DNA from: Micromonospora humi
GTDB lineage: Bacteria > Actinomycetota > Actinomycetes > Mycobacteriales > Micromonosporaceae
Direction of reading: 5' to 3'
Assembly (NCBI RefSeq): GCF_900090105.1
Contig: NZ_FMDM01000012.1
Location: forward strand, 143,104-207,103
Length of the DNA stretch: 64,000 nucleotides
Made by a program: the position numbers and the translations under genes. Positions 31,600-40,723 of the stretch are shown here, piece by piece. The notes beneath the pieces are model-generated. The model was given only the letters and a program-made list of their open reading frames with translations, searched no databases and was not told the DNA's origin. Positions within the stretch are counted from its first letter, which is position 1. Every line of letters begins with the position of its first letter.

Positions 31600-34041
31600 T
31601 CACGGCGCCCGCAGCAGCCGCGCGCGCACCCCTTCGGCGTCCGGGTGGCCGAGGCCGTCGAGGATGGCCAGGGCCCGCCGCCAGGTGCGGAGCGCGCCCG
31701 CCCGGTCCCCGCTGGAGTGCCGGCTGTCGCCGAGTCGGGTGAGCGTGTCCGCCTCGTCGTACCGGTCGCCGATCCGCTGGTAGAGCGTCAGCGCCCGGCC
31801 GTAACACCGGATCGCCCGGCGGTGGTTGCCGAGCCCGTCGTGGATGAAGCCGAGGCTGTCCCAGGTGTTCGCCTCACCGTGCCGGTCGTCGGTCCGGCGC
31901 AGCAGGGCCAACGCCTGCTCGCAGTGCCCGCGCGCCGGACCGTAACGGCCCAGCCGGGCGTGTGCCCAGCCCATCGCGTTGCGGGCGCTGGCCTGCCCGG
32001 CCGGATGGCCGGTGCGCTCGTAGAGCGCCAGCGCCCGCGCTGCCTGGTGCAGCGACTCCTCGTACCGGCCCAGTGCGTCCAGCATGGCGCCGAACGCGCG
32101 GTGGGTGCGGGCCTGCCCGCTGTGGTCGCCGAGTTCCGCGAAGAGCGCGAGCGCGTCGCGGTAGTGGCCGGCGGCCTCCTCCTCCCGGCCCAGCCGGACC
32201 AGGGCGCGGGCGAGGTCGCGGTGCGCGTTGGCCTGCCCGGTGCGCTCGCCGGCCCGCCGCGCGGCGGCCAGGGCGGCCCGCTGGGCAGCTGCCAGGTCCG
32301 ACCAGCGTCCCTGCCGTTGCAGGAAGTCGACCAGGGTCCGGGCCAGCCGCCAGGCATGCCCGTCGCACCGGGCGCGCTCCGCGTCGGCCACCGCCGCCAG
32401 GAGTACGCGGTGCTCGGCGGTGAACCAGGCCAGCGCGGACTCCTGGTCGGTGATCTCCTCGGGCACCACGCCCGGCAGGGCGTCGGGCAGGGGAGCCGGA
32501 TCCCAGCCCGGCTGCAACAGCACCGCGGCGGCGTGTGCGGAGTGCAGGTGGTGGTCAAGGCCACGGCGGACGGCCGCCTGCCGCTGGCCGTCCGGGTCGA
32601 GTCGCTCGCTCAGCTCGGCCGCGTACGCGCGCAGCAGGTCGTGCGCGCCGAAGCGGCCGGGCGCGTGTTCGGTGAGCAGGTGCGCGTGGGCCAGTTCGGC
32701 CAGCAGCCGGGGCACCTGGTTGCGGGGCAGGCTGGCCAGGCTCGCCGCGGCCGGGATTCCGATCTCGGGCCCGGGGTGGCAGCCGATCAGTCGGAACAGC
32801 CGCGCGGCCGCCGGGGTCAGGCTCCGGTACGACCAGGAGAAGACCGCCTGTACGCCGGTGCCGGCGTCGCCGGTGTCGAAGGCGTCCAGCAGCCGGGCCG
32901 CGTCGCGCAGTTCGGCGGCGAGGGTGGCCAGCGGGAAGCCGGGGTGCGCCGCGCCCCGGGCGGCGAGCACCGCCAGCGCCAGCGGCAGGTGTGCGCAACG
33001 CTCGACCATCTCGTCCACGACCTGCGGCTCGACCGCCAGCCGGTCCGCGCCGAGGCGGCGGGCCAGCAGTTGCCAGGACTCGGCGGTGCTGAGCAGCCCG
33101 ACGGTGATCGAGCGGGCGCCCTCGGCGGCGATCAGGCCGGCGAGCCGGTTGCGGCTGGTGACCAGGACCTGGCAGCCCGGGCTGCCGGGCAGCAGGGGCC
33201 GGAGCTGCTCGACGTCGCGGGCGTTGTCCAGCAGCACCAGGATCCGGCGGTCGGCCAGCAGGCTGCGGTAGAGGCCGACCTGTGCGGACAGGTGCACGGG
33301 CATCCGCTCCGGTGCGACCCCCAGTGCTTCGAGGAAGCCGTGGACCGCCTCCGCCGGCGTCACCGCCGTGCCGGTGGAGTCGAATCCCCGCAGGTCCACG
33401 TAGAGCTGGCCGTCGGGGAACCGGTCGGCGGCGCGGTGCGCCCAGTGCACCGCCAGGGTCGTCTTGCCCACCCCGGCGGTCCCGGACAGGACCACGATCG
33501 ACGCAGCGGAGTCGCCGGACGCCGGGCCGCCTCCGGCGTCCAGGCGCGCCAACTGGTCCGCCCGGCCGACGAAGCCGGGCAGCGCCGGGGGGAGTTGGCG
33601 TGGCACGGGCAGCCGTGCCGGCCGGGCCCGGGCCCGCCCGCCGCCGGCCCGTACGGCCGAGGTCCCGTCCGGGTCGGGCTGCCGTCGCGCCTCCTCCACC
33701 CGGTCCCGCGCGGTGGCCAGCGCCCCCTGCTCGACGGCGGTCGCGCCGAGCAGGCGGATCAGCACGTCGAACCGCTCCGTCGGGGGCAGGATGTTGCCGG
33801 CGAAGTACTCCCCGATGACGCCGCGCGACCAGCCGGTCTTCGCGGCCAACTGCCGGTAGGTCAACGGGGTCTCGCCCTGCTGCCGGGCCTCTCGGCGGCG
33901 GAGCTGGCGCAGCAGGCCGGCCAGGTCCGGCACGGTCCGCGCGGCGTCGGCGGCGCGGATCACCGGATACCCGGAGCGTTCCGTCCCGGCCGCGCCCCGT
34001 GGCGTTCTCCCGGTCCCACGATGCTGCGCCTGGTCGGACAT
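31600..34041 (-). CDS. NB-ARC/TPR STAND regulator with N-terminal helix-turn-helix
   Basis: 813 residues from the ATG at 34041, which has a GGGAGG site; a much longer open reading frame upstream is not coding. An HTH-like domain (PLTYRQLAAKTGWSRGVIGEY, about 55-80) precedes an NB-ARC domain with Walker A GTAGVGKTTLAVHWAHR, Walker B RILVLLDNA and the LPLAL motif, a winged helix with FGAHDLLRAYA, then about seven TPRs (560-800). This is the AfsR-like class of ATP-dependent transcription regulators. Targets unknown; divergent from a secreted S1 protease 252 nt away, a natural candidate. That intergenic stretch shows no convincing promoter hexamers. Confidence 0.9.
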   Translation of the reverse strand: MSDQAQHRGTGRTPRGAAGTERSGYPVIRAADAARTVPDLAGLLRQLRRREARQQGETPLTYRQLAAKTGWSRGVIGEYFAGNILPPTERFDVLIRLLGATAVEQGALATARDRVEEARRQPDPDGTSAVRAGGGRARARPARLPVPRQLPPALPGFVGRADQLARLDAGGGPASGDSAASIVVLSGTAGVGKTTLAVHWAHRAADRFPDGQLYVDLRGFDSTGTAVTPAEAVHGFLEALGVAPERMPVHLSAQVGLYRSLLADRRILVLLDNARDVEQLRPLLPGSPGCQVLVTSRNRLAGLIAAEGARSITVGLLSTAESWQLLARRLGADRLAVEPQVVDEMVERCAHLPLALAVLAARGAAHPGFPLATLAAELRDAARLLDAFDTGDAGTGVQAVFSWSYRSLTPAAARLFRLIGCHPGPEIGIPAAASLASLPRNQVPRLLAELAHAHLLTEHAPGRFGAHDLLRAYAAELSERLDPDGQRQAAVRRGLDHHLHSAHAAAVLLQPGWDPAPLPDALPGVVPEEITDQESALAWFTAEHRVLLAAVADAERARCDGHAWRLARTLVDFLQRQGRWSDLAAAQRAALAAARRAGERTGQANAHRDLARALVRLGREEEAAGHYRDALALFAELGDHSGQARTHRAFGAMLDALGRYEESLHQAARALALYERTGHPAGQASARNAMGWAHARLGRYGPARGHCEQALALLRRTDDRHGEANTWDSLGFIHDGLGNHRRAIRCYGRALTLYQRIGDRYDEADTLTRLGDSRHSSGDRAGALRTWRRALAILDGLGHPDAEGVRARLLRAP

Positions 34042-34293
34042 GTGGCCTCCCCCGCCGGCCGCCTCCTCGGCTGCCGAGGGAAGCCGACACCGGGAGGGTA
34101 GGGCCGAGGTCGGCGGCATCCATAGACCAACGCTGATCTCCGACAGTTCCACTCCGGACGGACGCGAGGCGGCCGACCGTGTCCGGCCGTGTCCAGCCGG
34201 GTCCAGGATGCGCCGCGGACGACCGACGGTCCGTGCCACCGTCCCGGGGCGGGCTCGGCCCGTGCCATGCCACCTGGGGAAAGGGAGCACCTG

Positions 34294-35577
34294 ATGAGTC
34301 ACCCACAACGGACCGCGCGACGGGCCGGCGGACTGCTGCGGCGCGCCGCCGTCGCGGCGGTCGGCCTGACGCTGCTCGCGACCGGCGTGTCCACCGCGCC
34401 GGCCACCGCGGCCGCGCCGGCCGGCAAGGCGCCCACCACCGGGTCGTTCGTCGCCGGCACCCCGGCGCCGGCCGGCTTCGCGTCCTGGGCGGAGCTGTTC
34501 ACGGTGCAGCAGCGGATGAACACGGCCGCCGCGCGGATCGAACGGGCGGCGCGACGCGGACCGGACTCCGGCTTCGCGGGCGTCGTCGCCGACCCCACCA
34601 CGCGCCAGTTGCAGGTCTACTGGAAGGGTGCCGCGCCGGCCGGCCTGCTGGCCGCCGCCCGCAGCGTCGTACCGACCCGGGTGCTGCCCGCCGCGTACTC
34701 GCAGCGGGAGCTGGCGGTGGCCGCGGCCCGGTTGCGCGCCGCGGCCGGCGACGAGGTCACCACGGTCGGGCCGCGCGCCGACGGCGCCGGCCTGCTCGTC
34801 GGTACGCAGCACGGGCTGCTCGGCGCGACGAGCCTCGCCGGCGTCCCGGTGACCGTGCAGACCGGTGTCGCCGCCGCGCCCGCCACCCGGTGGGACGACT
34901 CGCCGCCGTGGTGGGGCGGCGCCGCCTGGCGCAACGCCACCACCGGCGGCGGTTGCTCCACCGGCTTCGGGGTCTACCAGGGTGGCGTGTCGCGGGTGCT
35001 CTCCGCCGCGCACTGCGGCAACCTCAACAACGTCGCCACCGACCCGACCGGGCAGACGATCGGCATCGTCGGCACCCGCAACGTCGGCACCGACACGCTG
35101 CTCCTCGCGGGCAGCGGAGGCGGCCGGGTCTTCAACAACACCACCGACGCGGCCGGCGCGGTGACCAGCGAGTTCAGCAACCAGGTGATCGGCGCGCTCG
35201 CGAGTCAGGTCGGCAACTTCGTGTGCACCTCCGGCGCCTACTCCGGCACCCGCTGCTCGATCCAGGTCAAGGCCCGCGACCTGTGCATCAACATCCGCAA
35301 CTTCGGCACCGTCTGCGGCCAGGTCCAGGCGGAGAGCACCACCCGCACCAACGCGGTCGGCCAGGGCGACAGCGGCGGCCCGGTGGAGATCGTGAACGGG
35401 GCGAACACCACCCAGGTGTACGCCACCGGCACCAACTCCGCGATCGACGACACCAACACCGCGACGACCTGCACCGGGTACGTCCCCACCGGCCGGGTCT
35501 GCGCCTGGCGGATGTACTACGAGGACATCTTCTCCGGCCTGGCCGGCGTCGGCGCCTCGGGGGTGGTGCTGGGCTGA
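34294..35577 (+). CDS. Secreted trypsin-like serine protease (S1 family)
   Basis: 427 residues, ATG after AAGGGAG. A signal peptide ends near ATAA-A (about 40). Residues 41-195 are an alpha-lytic-type propeptide (helical, with VYWKGAAPAGLLAAAR). The catalytic domain has H240 in LSAAHCGN, D267 in GTDTLLL and S360 in GQGDSGGPV, plus several Cys pairs. This is the streptogrisin-like organisation used for extracellular protein breakdown. Its 3' end overlaps the convergent DUF2306 gene by 61 nt. Confidence 0.93.
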   Translation: MSHPQRTARRAGGLLRRAAVAAVGLTLLATGVSTAPATAAAPAGKAPTTGSFVAGTPAPAGFASWAELFTVQQRMNTAAARIERAARRGPDSGFAGVVADPTTRQLQVYWKGAAPAGLLAAARSVVPTRVLPAAYSQRELAVAAARLRAAAGDEVTTVGPRADGAGLLVGTQHGLLGATSLAGVPVTVQTGVAAAPATRWDDSPPWWGGAAWRNATTGGGCSTGFGVYQGGVSRVLSAAHCGNLNNVATDPTGQTIGIVGTRNVGTDTLLLAGSGGGRVFNNTTDAAGAVTSEFSNQVIGALASQVGNFVCTSGAYSGTRCSIQVKARDLCINIRNFGTVCGQVQAESTTRTNAVGQGDSGGPVEIVNGANTTQVYATGTNSAIDDTNTATTCTGYVPTGRVCAWRMYYEDIFSGLAGVGASGVVLG

Positions 35578-36326
35578 GCGTCCGCCTCCGATCCGGTCGG
35601 CGGGCCGGTACGCGATCGGCGTACCGGCCCGCTCCGGCGGCGTACGGCGCCGCGCTCCAGCCACCACTCGGCGACCAGCAGGTTGACCACCCAGCTCGTC
35701 CAGACGCTGGCGCCGGCCGCGGCCCGGATCATCGCGTCCTGGTCGCCGCCGTAGGTCGTGTCGACCTGGGGGAGCAGCAGGACGACGAAGAGGACGACCC
35801 AGAGCCGGTTCAGCACGATCGACAGCGTCAACGCGAAGCTGCGCACCATCCACCGGCGATGCTCGGCGAACCGGCGTCGCCGCGCCGTCCGGTAGCCGGC
35901 GACCGCGGTGGCCAGCCAGAGGACCGCCAGCACGGTGTTGCCGACCTGGGAGACGAAGCCGGTGCTGCTCAGCGGCGCGACGCCCAGCACGGCGACGCCC
36001 GCCGGGAAGACCCCGCCGAAGAGGTACGCCCGGCCCGTCCAGCGGTGGGCGGCCGGCCAGCGGCGGCGGAACCACGGCCACACCTGGAAGCACCCGGCCA
36101 GCAGCGCCACCGAGCCGAACACGATGTGCGCCACCAGCAGCGGGTAGTACTGCGGGTGCGCCTCCTGGGCCGGCAGCCGGGACCGGCTCGGGTCCAGCGT
36201 CAGGTAGGGCGGCAGCGCGTATCCGACGAACGCGACCGCGAGCAGCAGCAGCGGCACCATCCAGCGCAGCTGCCGGGTCCGCCGCCGGGCCGGCGCGGAC
36301 GGTGGACTGTCGAGTTGCGTCGGCAT
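35517..36326 (-). CDS. DUF2306 integral membrane protein
   Basis: 269 residues with about six hydrophobic helices. The motif HIVFGSVALLAGCFQVWPWFRRRWPAAHRWTGRAYL (seen as HIVFGSVALLAG and AAHRWTGRAYL) is typical of DUF2306, and a later EHRRWMVRSFALT segment recurs in the family; its histidines resemble heme-ligand positions of YedZ/cytochrome b561-like proteins, which is speculative. A hydrophilic Pro/Arg-rich tail of about 45 residues overlaps the S1 protease gene on the other strand, so the stop codon could be misjudged only by a frameshift. Confidence 0.82.
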   Translation of the reverse strand: MPTQLDSPPSAPARRRTRQLRWMVPLLLLAVAFVGYALPPYLTLDPSRSRLPAQEAHPQYYPLLVAHIVFGSVALLAGCFQVWPWFRRRWPAAHRWTGRAYLFGGVFPAGVAVLGVAPLSSTGFVSQVGNTVLAVLWLATAVAGYRTARRRRFAEHRRWMVRSFALTLSIVLNRLWVVLFVVLLLPQVDTTYGGDQDAMIRAAAGASVWTSWVVNLLVAEWWLERGAVRRRSGPVRRSRTGPPTGSEADAQPSTTPEAPTPARPEKMSS

Positions 36327-36413
36327 GCCGCCTCCTGCGTCAGGCGTGAAGCTGATGCGGAAACGATGCGCCGTCCGGGCCGCCGGGTCAGCGGTGCTGC
36401 CTCCCGCGTACCC

Positions 36414-36429
36414 GTGGTGCTGGCACCAC
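36414..36429 (-). terminator. Hairpin downstream of the GT2 gene
   Basis: GTGGTGC/GCACCAC (7-bp arms) 21 nt beyond the stop of the minus-strand glycosyltransferase; no T tract. Confidence 0.4.
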
Positions 36430-36449
36430 CACGCGCCCGACCGCCGGGG

Positions 36450-37403
36450 TCAGCCCTCGTCGGCCTCGGCGACCAGGCGCTCCGTCTCCCGCACCAGATA
36501 GTGCGGCCGGCGCTTGGTCTCGTAGTAGATCCGGCCGATGTACTCGCCGATCACTCCCAGGAGCATCATCTGGATGCCGCCGAGCCCGATCACGCTGACG
36601 ATGATCGTGGTGTAGCCGGGAACGTCGATTCCCTTCTCCACCGCGTCCGCGACCACCCAGGCCATGTAGGCCACCGCGATGAGGGTGAGGAACAGGCCGC
36701 CGTAGATCGCCAGCCGCAGCGGCCGGTTGTTGAACGACAGCAGGCCGTCGAACGCGTAGTTGAACAGCTTGCCGAACGACCAGCGGCTCCGCCCCGCCTG
36801 GCGGAGTTCGTTGTGGTGGGCCACCACCGCGGTCCGGAAGCCGATCCAGGAGAACAGCCCCTTGGAGAACCTGTTGTATTCCGGCATGGCCAGGATCGCG
36901 TCCACCGCGAGCCGCGACAGCAGCCGGAAGTCACCGGCCCCGTCCAGCAGGCGCACGTCGATCCACCAGTTGATGGCCCGGTAGAAGGAGCGTGAGGCCA
37001 TCTTCCGGACGAACCGGTCGCCGCGCCGGTCCCGCCGGGCGATCACCTGATCGAAGCCCTGCCGGTAGAGCGTCACCATCTCCGGCAGGAGCCGCGGCGG
37101 GTGCTGCAGGTCGGCGTCCATGATGACGACCGCGTCACCGGTCGCCCGGCGCAGGCCGGCGAGCATCGCCGCCTCCTTGCCGAAGTTGCGGCTCAACGCC
37201 AGGTAGCAGACACCCGGGTCGGCGGCGGCGAGGCGGCGCAGCACCGCGAGCGTGCCGTCCTCGCTGCCGTCGTCGACGTACACCACCTCGACGTCCACGT
37301 CGGGCAGCGCGGCGAGCGCGGTGCGTACGGTCTCGTGCAACCGCTCGACCGACGCCTCCTCGTTGAAGCAGGGCACCACCACGGACAGCCGCACCGTCGT
37401 CAC
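36450..37403 (-). CDS. Polyprenyl-phosphate glycosyltransferase (GtrB/DPM1-like GT2)
   Basis: 317 residues. The GT-A domain has VVVPCFNEEASVERL, VYVDDGSEDGT, the DAD motif in IMDADLQHPP and GDFRLLSRL. Two C-terminal transmembrane helices (about 233-257 and 268-290) follow, ending with IYYETKRRPHYLVRE. This is the dolichol-/bactoprenol-phosphate sugar transferase class, charging a lipid carrier at the cytoplasmic face. The next gene upstream (15-nt gap) encodes a multi-helix membrane protein that could be the GT-C transferase using the lipid-linked sugar. Confidence 0.92.
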   Translation of the reverse strand: MTTVRLSVVVPCFNEEASVERLHETVRTALAALPDVDVEVVYVDDGSEDGTLAVLRRLAAADPGVCYLALSRNFGKEAAMLAGLRRATGDAVVIMDADLQHPPRLLPEMVTLYRQGFDQVIARRDRRGDRFVRKMASRSFYRAINWWIDVRLLDGAGDFRLLSRLAVDAILAMPEYNRFSKGLFSWIGFRTAVVAHHNELRQAGRSRWSFGKLFNYAFDGLLSFNNRPLRLAIYGGLFLTLIAVAYMAWVVADAVEKGIDVPGYTTIIVSVIGLGGIQMMLLGVIGEYIGRIYYETKRRPHYLVRETERLVAEADEG

Positions 37404-37418
37404 CTCGCCCGGCCGAGG

Positions 37419-39197
37419 TCAGAGGTGGTAGACCAGCGCGCCATCGCGTTCCTCCCGGGTGATGCCCAGCCCGTCGACGGGCCGTGCCTCGATGCCTTCC
37501 CACGGCGTTCCCGCGGCGCGGCTCGGGACGGCCACGACCGACCGCACGCCGATCTCGCGCAGGTATGCCACGCTGCCCAGGTCGGGGAAGGACGCGATCG
37601 CCGCCCGGGTGCGCGCCTGGCTGGCCGGCTCGAATCCGCCGAGCCCGTTGGTCACCCGGGGGAACCCGTCGGTCGTCCACAGCATGTACGTCAGGTCGCC
37701 GACGCCACCGGCGGGCAGCACCAGGATCGGATCCGGCGCGGCCCGCAGCGCCGCCGGGGGCCGGGGCACGGCCGGGTGCGGGGTCCGGTTGACGCCCTCC
37801 ACGGTGACCAGGGCCAGCGGCACCAGCAGGACCAGCGACGTGAGGATCCGGGCCCGGCGGCGGTTCGAGGGCCGGCCCGACGACTCGGCCAGCGCCGTCA
37901 CCAGCCCGGCGGCCAGCATCGCGAGCAGCAGGCTGGTCCAGTGCATCAGCCGGCCCGGCGTGCGCAGCGCGTCCCAGCCGGGCAGGTGCGTGGACAACGT
38001 CAGGTAGCCCGGATCGCCGTCCCCGCCGAGCGTGGCGCCCAGGCCCAGCAGCACCGTGCCGAGCACGCCCAGCCCCAGCGCGACCCGGCGCCGAGGCGGG
38101 TACGCCGAGACGAAGAGCCCGGCCGCGGCCAGCCCGAGCAGCGTCATCCCCGGCAACAACGCCATCTCCGGCGGCCAGCTCAACTGCTCGCGCGCCGCGG
38201 CGTGCCGTTCGCCCCACACCCACGAGTCGGCCGGGGCGGTGAGGAACCCCATCAGCGGCGGGGAGAACATCTTCGTCCAGTCCAGCGTCCGTTGCGCCTG
38301 CGGGTTGAGGTCGACCACGCGCAGGTAGACCAGGCCGAGCAGCACCGTCACCGCGCCGAACGCGGCGCCACCGGCCAGGTCGGCGAGCAGCAGCCGCCGG
38401 TCGAACGGCGGGCGCACCCGCCGGCGCCACCACGACCAGCCGTAGCAGCCGGCCGCCACCAGCACGGCGGCCAGCAGGAAGTAGACCAGTGGCAGCCCGA
38501 TGCCGAAACCGAGGCTCACCTGCCAGGCGGCGGTCAGCCACCCGGCCAGGGCCCACCCGGGCCGTCGTCGCTCCGGCCGGTAGCCGTGCCGCAGCGACCA
38601 GCCGTGGCCGCGGGCCAGCATCGCCAGCGCCAGCGCGATCCCCCCGCTGGACAGGATGTTCAGGTGGCCGGCGTGCGCCAGCCGCCACGGCGCGTACGCC
38701 CAGGCGATGCCGGCGACCGCCCCGCCCCACCGGTTCGCCCCGAGTTGCCGGGCCAGCGCGTACGCCCCGAGGAACGCCAGCGCGTGCAGGAGCACGTACA
38801 GCACGTTGTAGCGGACCACGGCCGCCTCGAAGCCCGAGCCGAGCATCCCGATCGGCGCGTATCCGAGCAGCGTGTCGCTGTAGGCGTACGTGTACCTCTC
38901 GGGATAGAACGTGTTCGAGTGCCAGAGGCCGAGCGGGTTGCTGAGCAGGGCGTGCCCCGACCACGCGACCTGCCAGGCCTGCAACGTCGGGTCGCCCAGG
39001 TCGCCGGGGATCGTGGTCGCCGGGTGGCGCAGCGTCGGCCAGGTCAACCCGACCGCCAGCAGCAGGCTGGCCAGGGTCGCGAGGATCCATTCCAGGCGGG
39101 GTCGCCGGCTCCGCCCGACCGGGGGCGGATCACCGGACGTCTGGTCGGGGCTCGCGCTCTCGGCAGGGGGGCGAGCGCCGACGGACCGGGCATCCAT
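37419..39197 (-). CDS. Polytopic membrane protein, putative GT-C glycosyltransferase
   Basis: 592 residues from the ATG at 39197. About ten transmembrane helices; an early extracytoplasmic acidic loop (TTIPGDLGDPTLQAWQVAW) contains Asp residues as in GT-C enzymes, and the C-terminal 150 residues form a soluble domain. It precedes the GtrB-like gene by 15 nt, reproducing the gtr-type pair in which a GT2 loads polyprenyl phosphate and a GT-C enzyme moves the sugar to an envelope acceptor. The acceptor (teichoic acid, arabinogalactan-like polymer or protein) is unknown. Confidence 0.75.
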   Translation of the reverse strand: MDARSVGARPPAESASPDQTSGDPPPVGRSRRPRLEWILATLASLLLAVGLTWPTLRHPATTIPGDLGDPTLQAWQVAWSGHALLSNPLGLWHSNTFYPERYTYAYSDTLLGYAPIGMLGSGFEAAVVRYNVLYVLLHALAFLGAYALARQLGANRWGGAVAGIAWAYAPWRLAHAGHLNILSSGGIALALAMLARGHGWSLRHGYRPERRRPGWALAGWLTAAWQVSLGFGIGLPLVYFLLAAVLVAAGCYGWSWWRRRVRPPFDRRLLLADLAGGAAFGAVTVLLGLVYLRVVDLNPQAQRTLDWTKMFSPPLMGFLTAPADSWVWGERHAAAREQLSWPPEMALLPGMTLLGLAAAGLFVSAYPPRRRVALGLGVLGTVLLGLGATLGGDGDPGYLTLSTHLPGWDALRTPGRLMHWTSLLLAMLAAGLVTALAESSGRPSNRRRARILTSLVLLVPLALVTVEGVNRTPHPAVPRPPAALRAAPDPILVLPAGGVGDLTYMLWTTDGFPRVTNGLGGFEPASQARTRAAIASFPDLGSVAYLREIGVRSVVAVPSRAAGTPWEGIEARPVDGLGITREERDGALVYHL

Positions 39198-39213
39198 GAG
39201 ATAGATGTTGTCC

Positions 39214-39269
39214 GATGTGGATCGCGATGTCGATCGACTGCCCGAGATGTGGATCGAATGGGCTAGGGT
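39214..39269 (+). promoter_or_regulatory. Triple direct repeat upstream of a -10 element
   Basis: GATGTGGATCG at 39214-39224 and 39246-39256, with GATGTCGATCG at 39226-39236, followed by TAGGGT (39264-39269). The repeats lie between the divergent membrane-protein and GNAT genes. No good -35 is seen, consistent with activator dependence. Confidence 0.45.
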
Positions 39270-39399
39270 CACCGACCATGCAGTGCTTCGCCGCCGGGCG
39301 CACCCGCTTCTGAGGGACGGCTCGATCCGAGCCGTGAGTCGCCCGACCTGTCGATCAGGTCGGGTCGTTCGACATGTCCTTCAGACGAGAGGCACCGAC

Positions 39400-39882
39400 A
39401 TGAACCTGCGCCCGTTCCGGTCGTCCGACCGGGAACCACTGCTCGCACTGACCATCGCCACCTTCGGGCCGTTCTACGAGGAGTCGTTCCGGTCGATCGT
39501 GGGCGACGCGATCATGGCCAACCAGCACGGCGCCTGGCGCGCGGACTACCGTGACATGTGGCGGGGGCTGCACGACCCGCGCAACCACAGGCACGTCGTC
39601 GTCGCCGAGGACGGCGACGCGCTCCTCGGATTCGCCGCGTGGCGGACGGACCCCGACAGACGCAGCGGCGAGATCGACATCATCGCCGTGGCGGTGGCCC
39701 GACGCCGGCGCCATGTCGGCACGGCGCTCTGCGCGCACGCCTTCGCCGCGATGCGGCAGGCGGGTGCCGAGGTGGTCTCGATCGGCACCGGCGGTGACCC
39801 GTTCCACGAACCCGCCAGGGCGTTCTACGACCGTCTCGGCATGACCGCCCTGCCCCTGGTCCGCTACTACAGATCGCTCTGA
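39400..39882 (+). CDS. GNAT-family N-acetyltransferase
   Basis: 160 residues from the ATG at 39400; GAGAGGC lies 6-9 nt upstream. It shows the GNAT core: MNLRPFRSSDREPLLALTIATF, VAEDGDALLGFAAW, the acetyl-CoA loop region VAVARRRRHVGTALCAHAFAAM and the C-terminal FYDRLGM. The V/R-x-x-G-x-G/A motif is RRRRHVGTA. Substrate could be an amine drug, an amino acid or a protein terminus. Confidence 0.9.
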   Translation: MNLRPFRSSDREPLLALTIATFGPFYEESFRSIVGDAIMANQHGAWRADYRDMWRGLHDPRNHRHVVVAEDGDALLGFAAWRTDPDRRSGEIDIIAVAVARRRRHVGTALCAHAFAAMRQAGAEVVSIGTGGDPFHEPARAFYDRLGMTALPLVRYYRSL

Positions 39883-39991
39883 CGGCGCACACCGGTCGGC
39901 CGTCGGGGACGACCGGCCGGTGTCCCACATGTCGGTAGGGGCGGCGGGGCGACCGGCAGGAACCGGGTGATGTCGATCGTTGTCCGGGAGG

Positions 39992-40026
39992 AGTCCGTGA
40001 AGGACTGCGGAGGCGCGAGCGCGCCT
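39992..40026 (+). promoter_or_regulatory. Two small hairpins in the DUF3455 leader
   Basis: AGTCC/GGACT (39992-39996, 40002-40006) and AGGCGC-GAGC-GCGCCT (40011-40026), 10 nt before the GGAGG ribosome site. They may stabilise or attenuate the message. Confidence 0.35.
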
Positions 40027-40046
40027 GCCCGAAACGGAGGAATCGC

Positions 40047-40625
40047 ATGCTCAGTACGTCTCGCTCCCGGATCCGGGCGCTCGCCGCCGTCGGCATGGCC
40101 GGCGTCCTGGCGGCGATCGGTGGGGTGACCTTCCCGGCGTCCGCGACCGAGGTCGCCGTGCCGGCCGCCGTGGGCGCCGACGCCCGTCGGGTCGCGATCC
40201 CCGGCATCGCCCCGGCGATCCGGCCACCGGCCGGATCCCGTCCGGTCGGCGCGTCCGTCGTCACGAGCGGAACGCAGACCTACACGTGCGCCGGTGGGGT
40301 GTTCACCGGCGGGTCCGTGCCGGAGGCCCGGCTGATCGGCACCGGCGGCCGGGTGCACCACTTCAAGGGCCCGAGCTGGCAGTCCGAGCGCGACAACTCG
40401 CTGATCACGGCGAAGAAGACCGCGGAGTCCCCGCGCGCGGGGACGATCCCGGAGCTGCTGCTGACGGTGGACACCCACACCGGCGCCGGCACGTTCGCCG
40501 ACGTCGCGTACGTCAACCGGCTGCTGACCAACGGCGGTGTCGCCCCGACCGGTCCCTGCACCGACGGCGCGACGGCAGCCGTGCCGTACGGCGCGGTCTA
40601 CGTCTTCTGGGCTGCGCAGAGGTAG
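40047..40625 (+). CDS. Secreted DUF3455 protein
   Basis: 192 residues, ATG 7 nt after GGAGG. A signal peptide ends at about 34 (FPASA-TE). The mature part matches DUF3455: TQTYTCAGGVFTG, HHFKGPSWQS, IPELLLTVDTHTG and GAVYVFW. Family members are secreted or surface proteins in fungi and bacteria, with no known activity. It is an isolated gene followed by a strong terminator. Confidence 0.88.
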   Translation: MLSTSRSRIRALAAVGMAGVLAAIGGVTFPASATEVAVPAAVGADARRVAIPGIAPAIRPPAGSRPVGASVVTSGTQTYTCAGGVFTGGSVPEARLIGTGGRVHHFKGPSWQSERDNSLITAKKTAESPRAGTIPELLLTVDTHTGAGTFADVAYVNRLLTNGGVAPTGPCTDGATAAVPYGAVYVFWAAQR

Positions 40626-40635
40626 CGGCCTCGCC

Positions 40636-40667
40636 CCGGTGCCCGCCGGCTCCCCGGCGGGCACCGG
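40636..40667. terminator. Strong bidirectional hairpin terminator
   Basis: A perfect 14-bp stem (CCGGTGCCCGCCGG at 40636-40649 with its complement at 40654-40667) and a 4-nt loop between convergent genes ending at 40625 and 40724. Confidence 0.8.
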
Positions 40668-40723
40668 ACGGCGACCCCGGTCAGTCGCCGCTCGGCGGCG
40701 CGGTCGGCGGCACCCCCTCCGCT

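Noticed and set aside
34042-36093. N-terminal extension of the STAND regulator to 1497 residues
   Set aside because: The extension is antisense to the S1 protease and has no domain; the ATG at 34041 has a good ribosome site.
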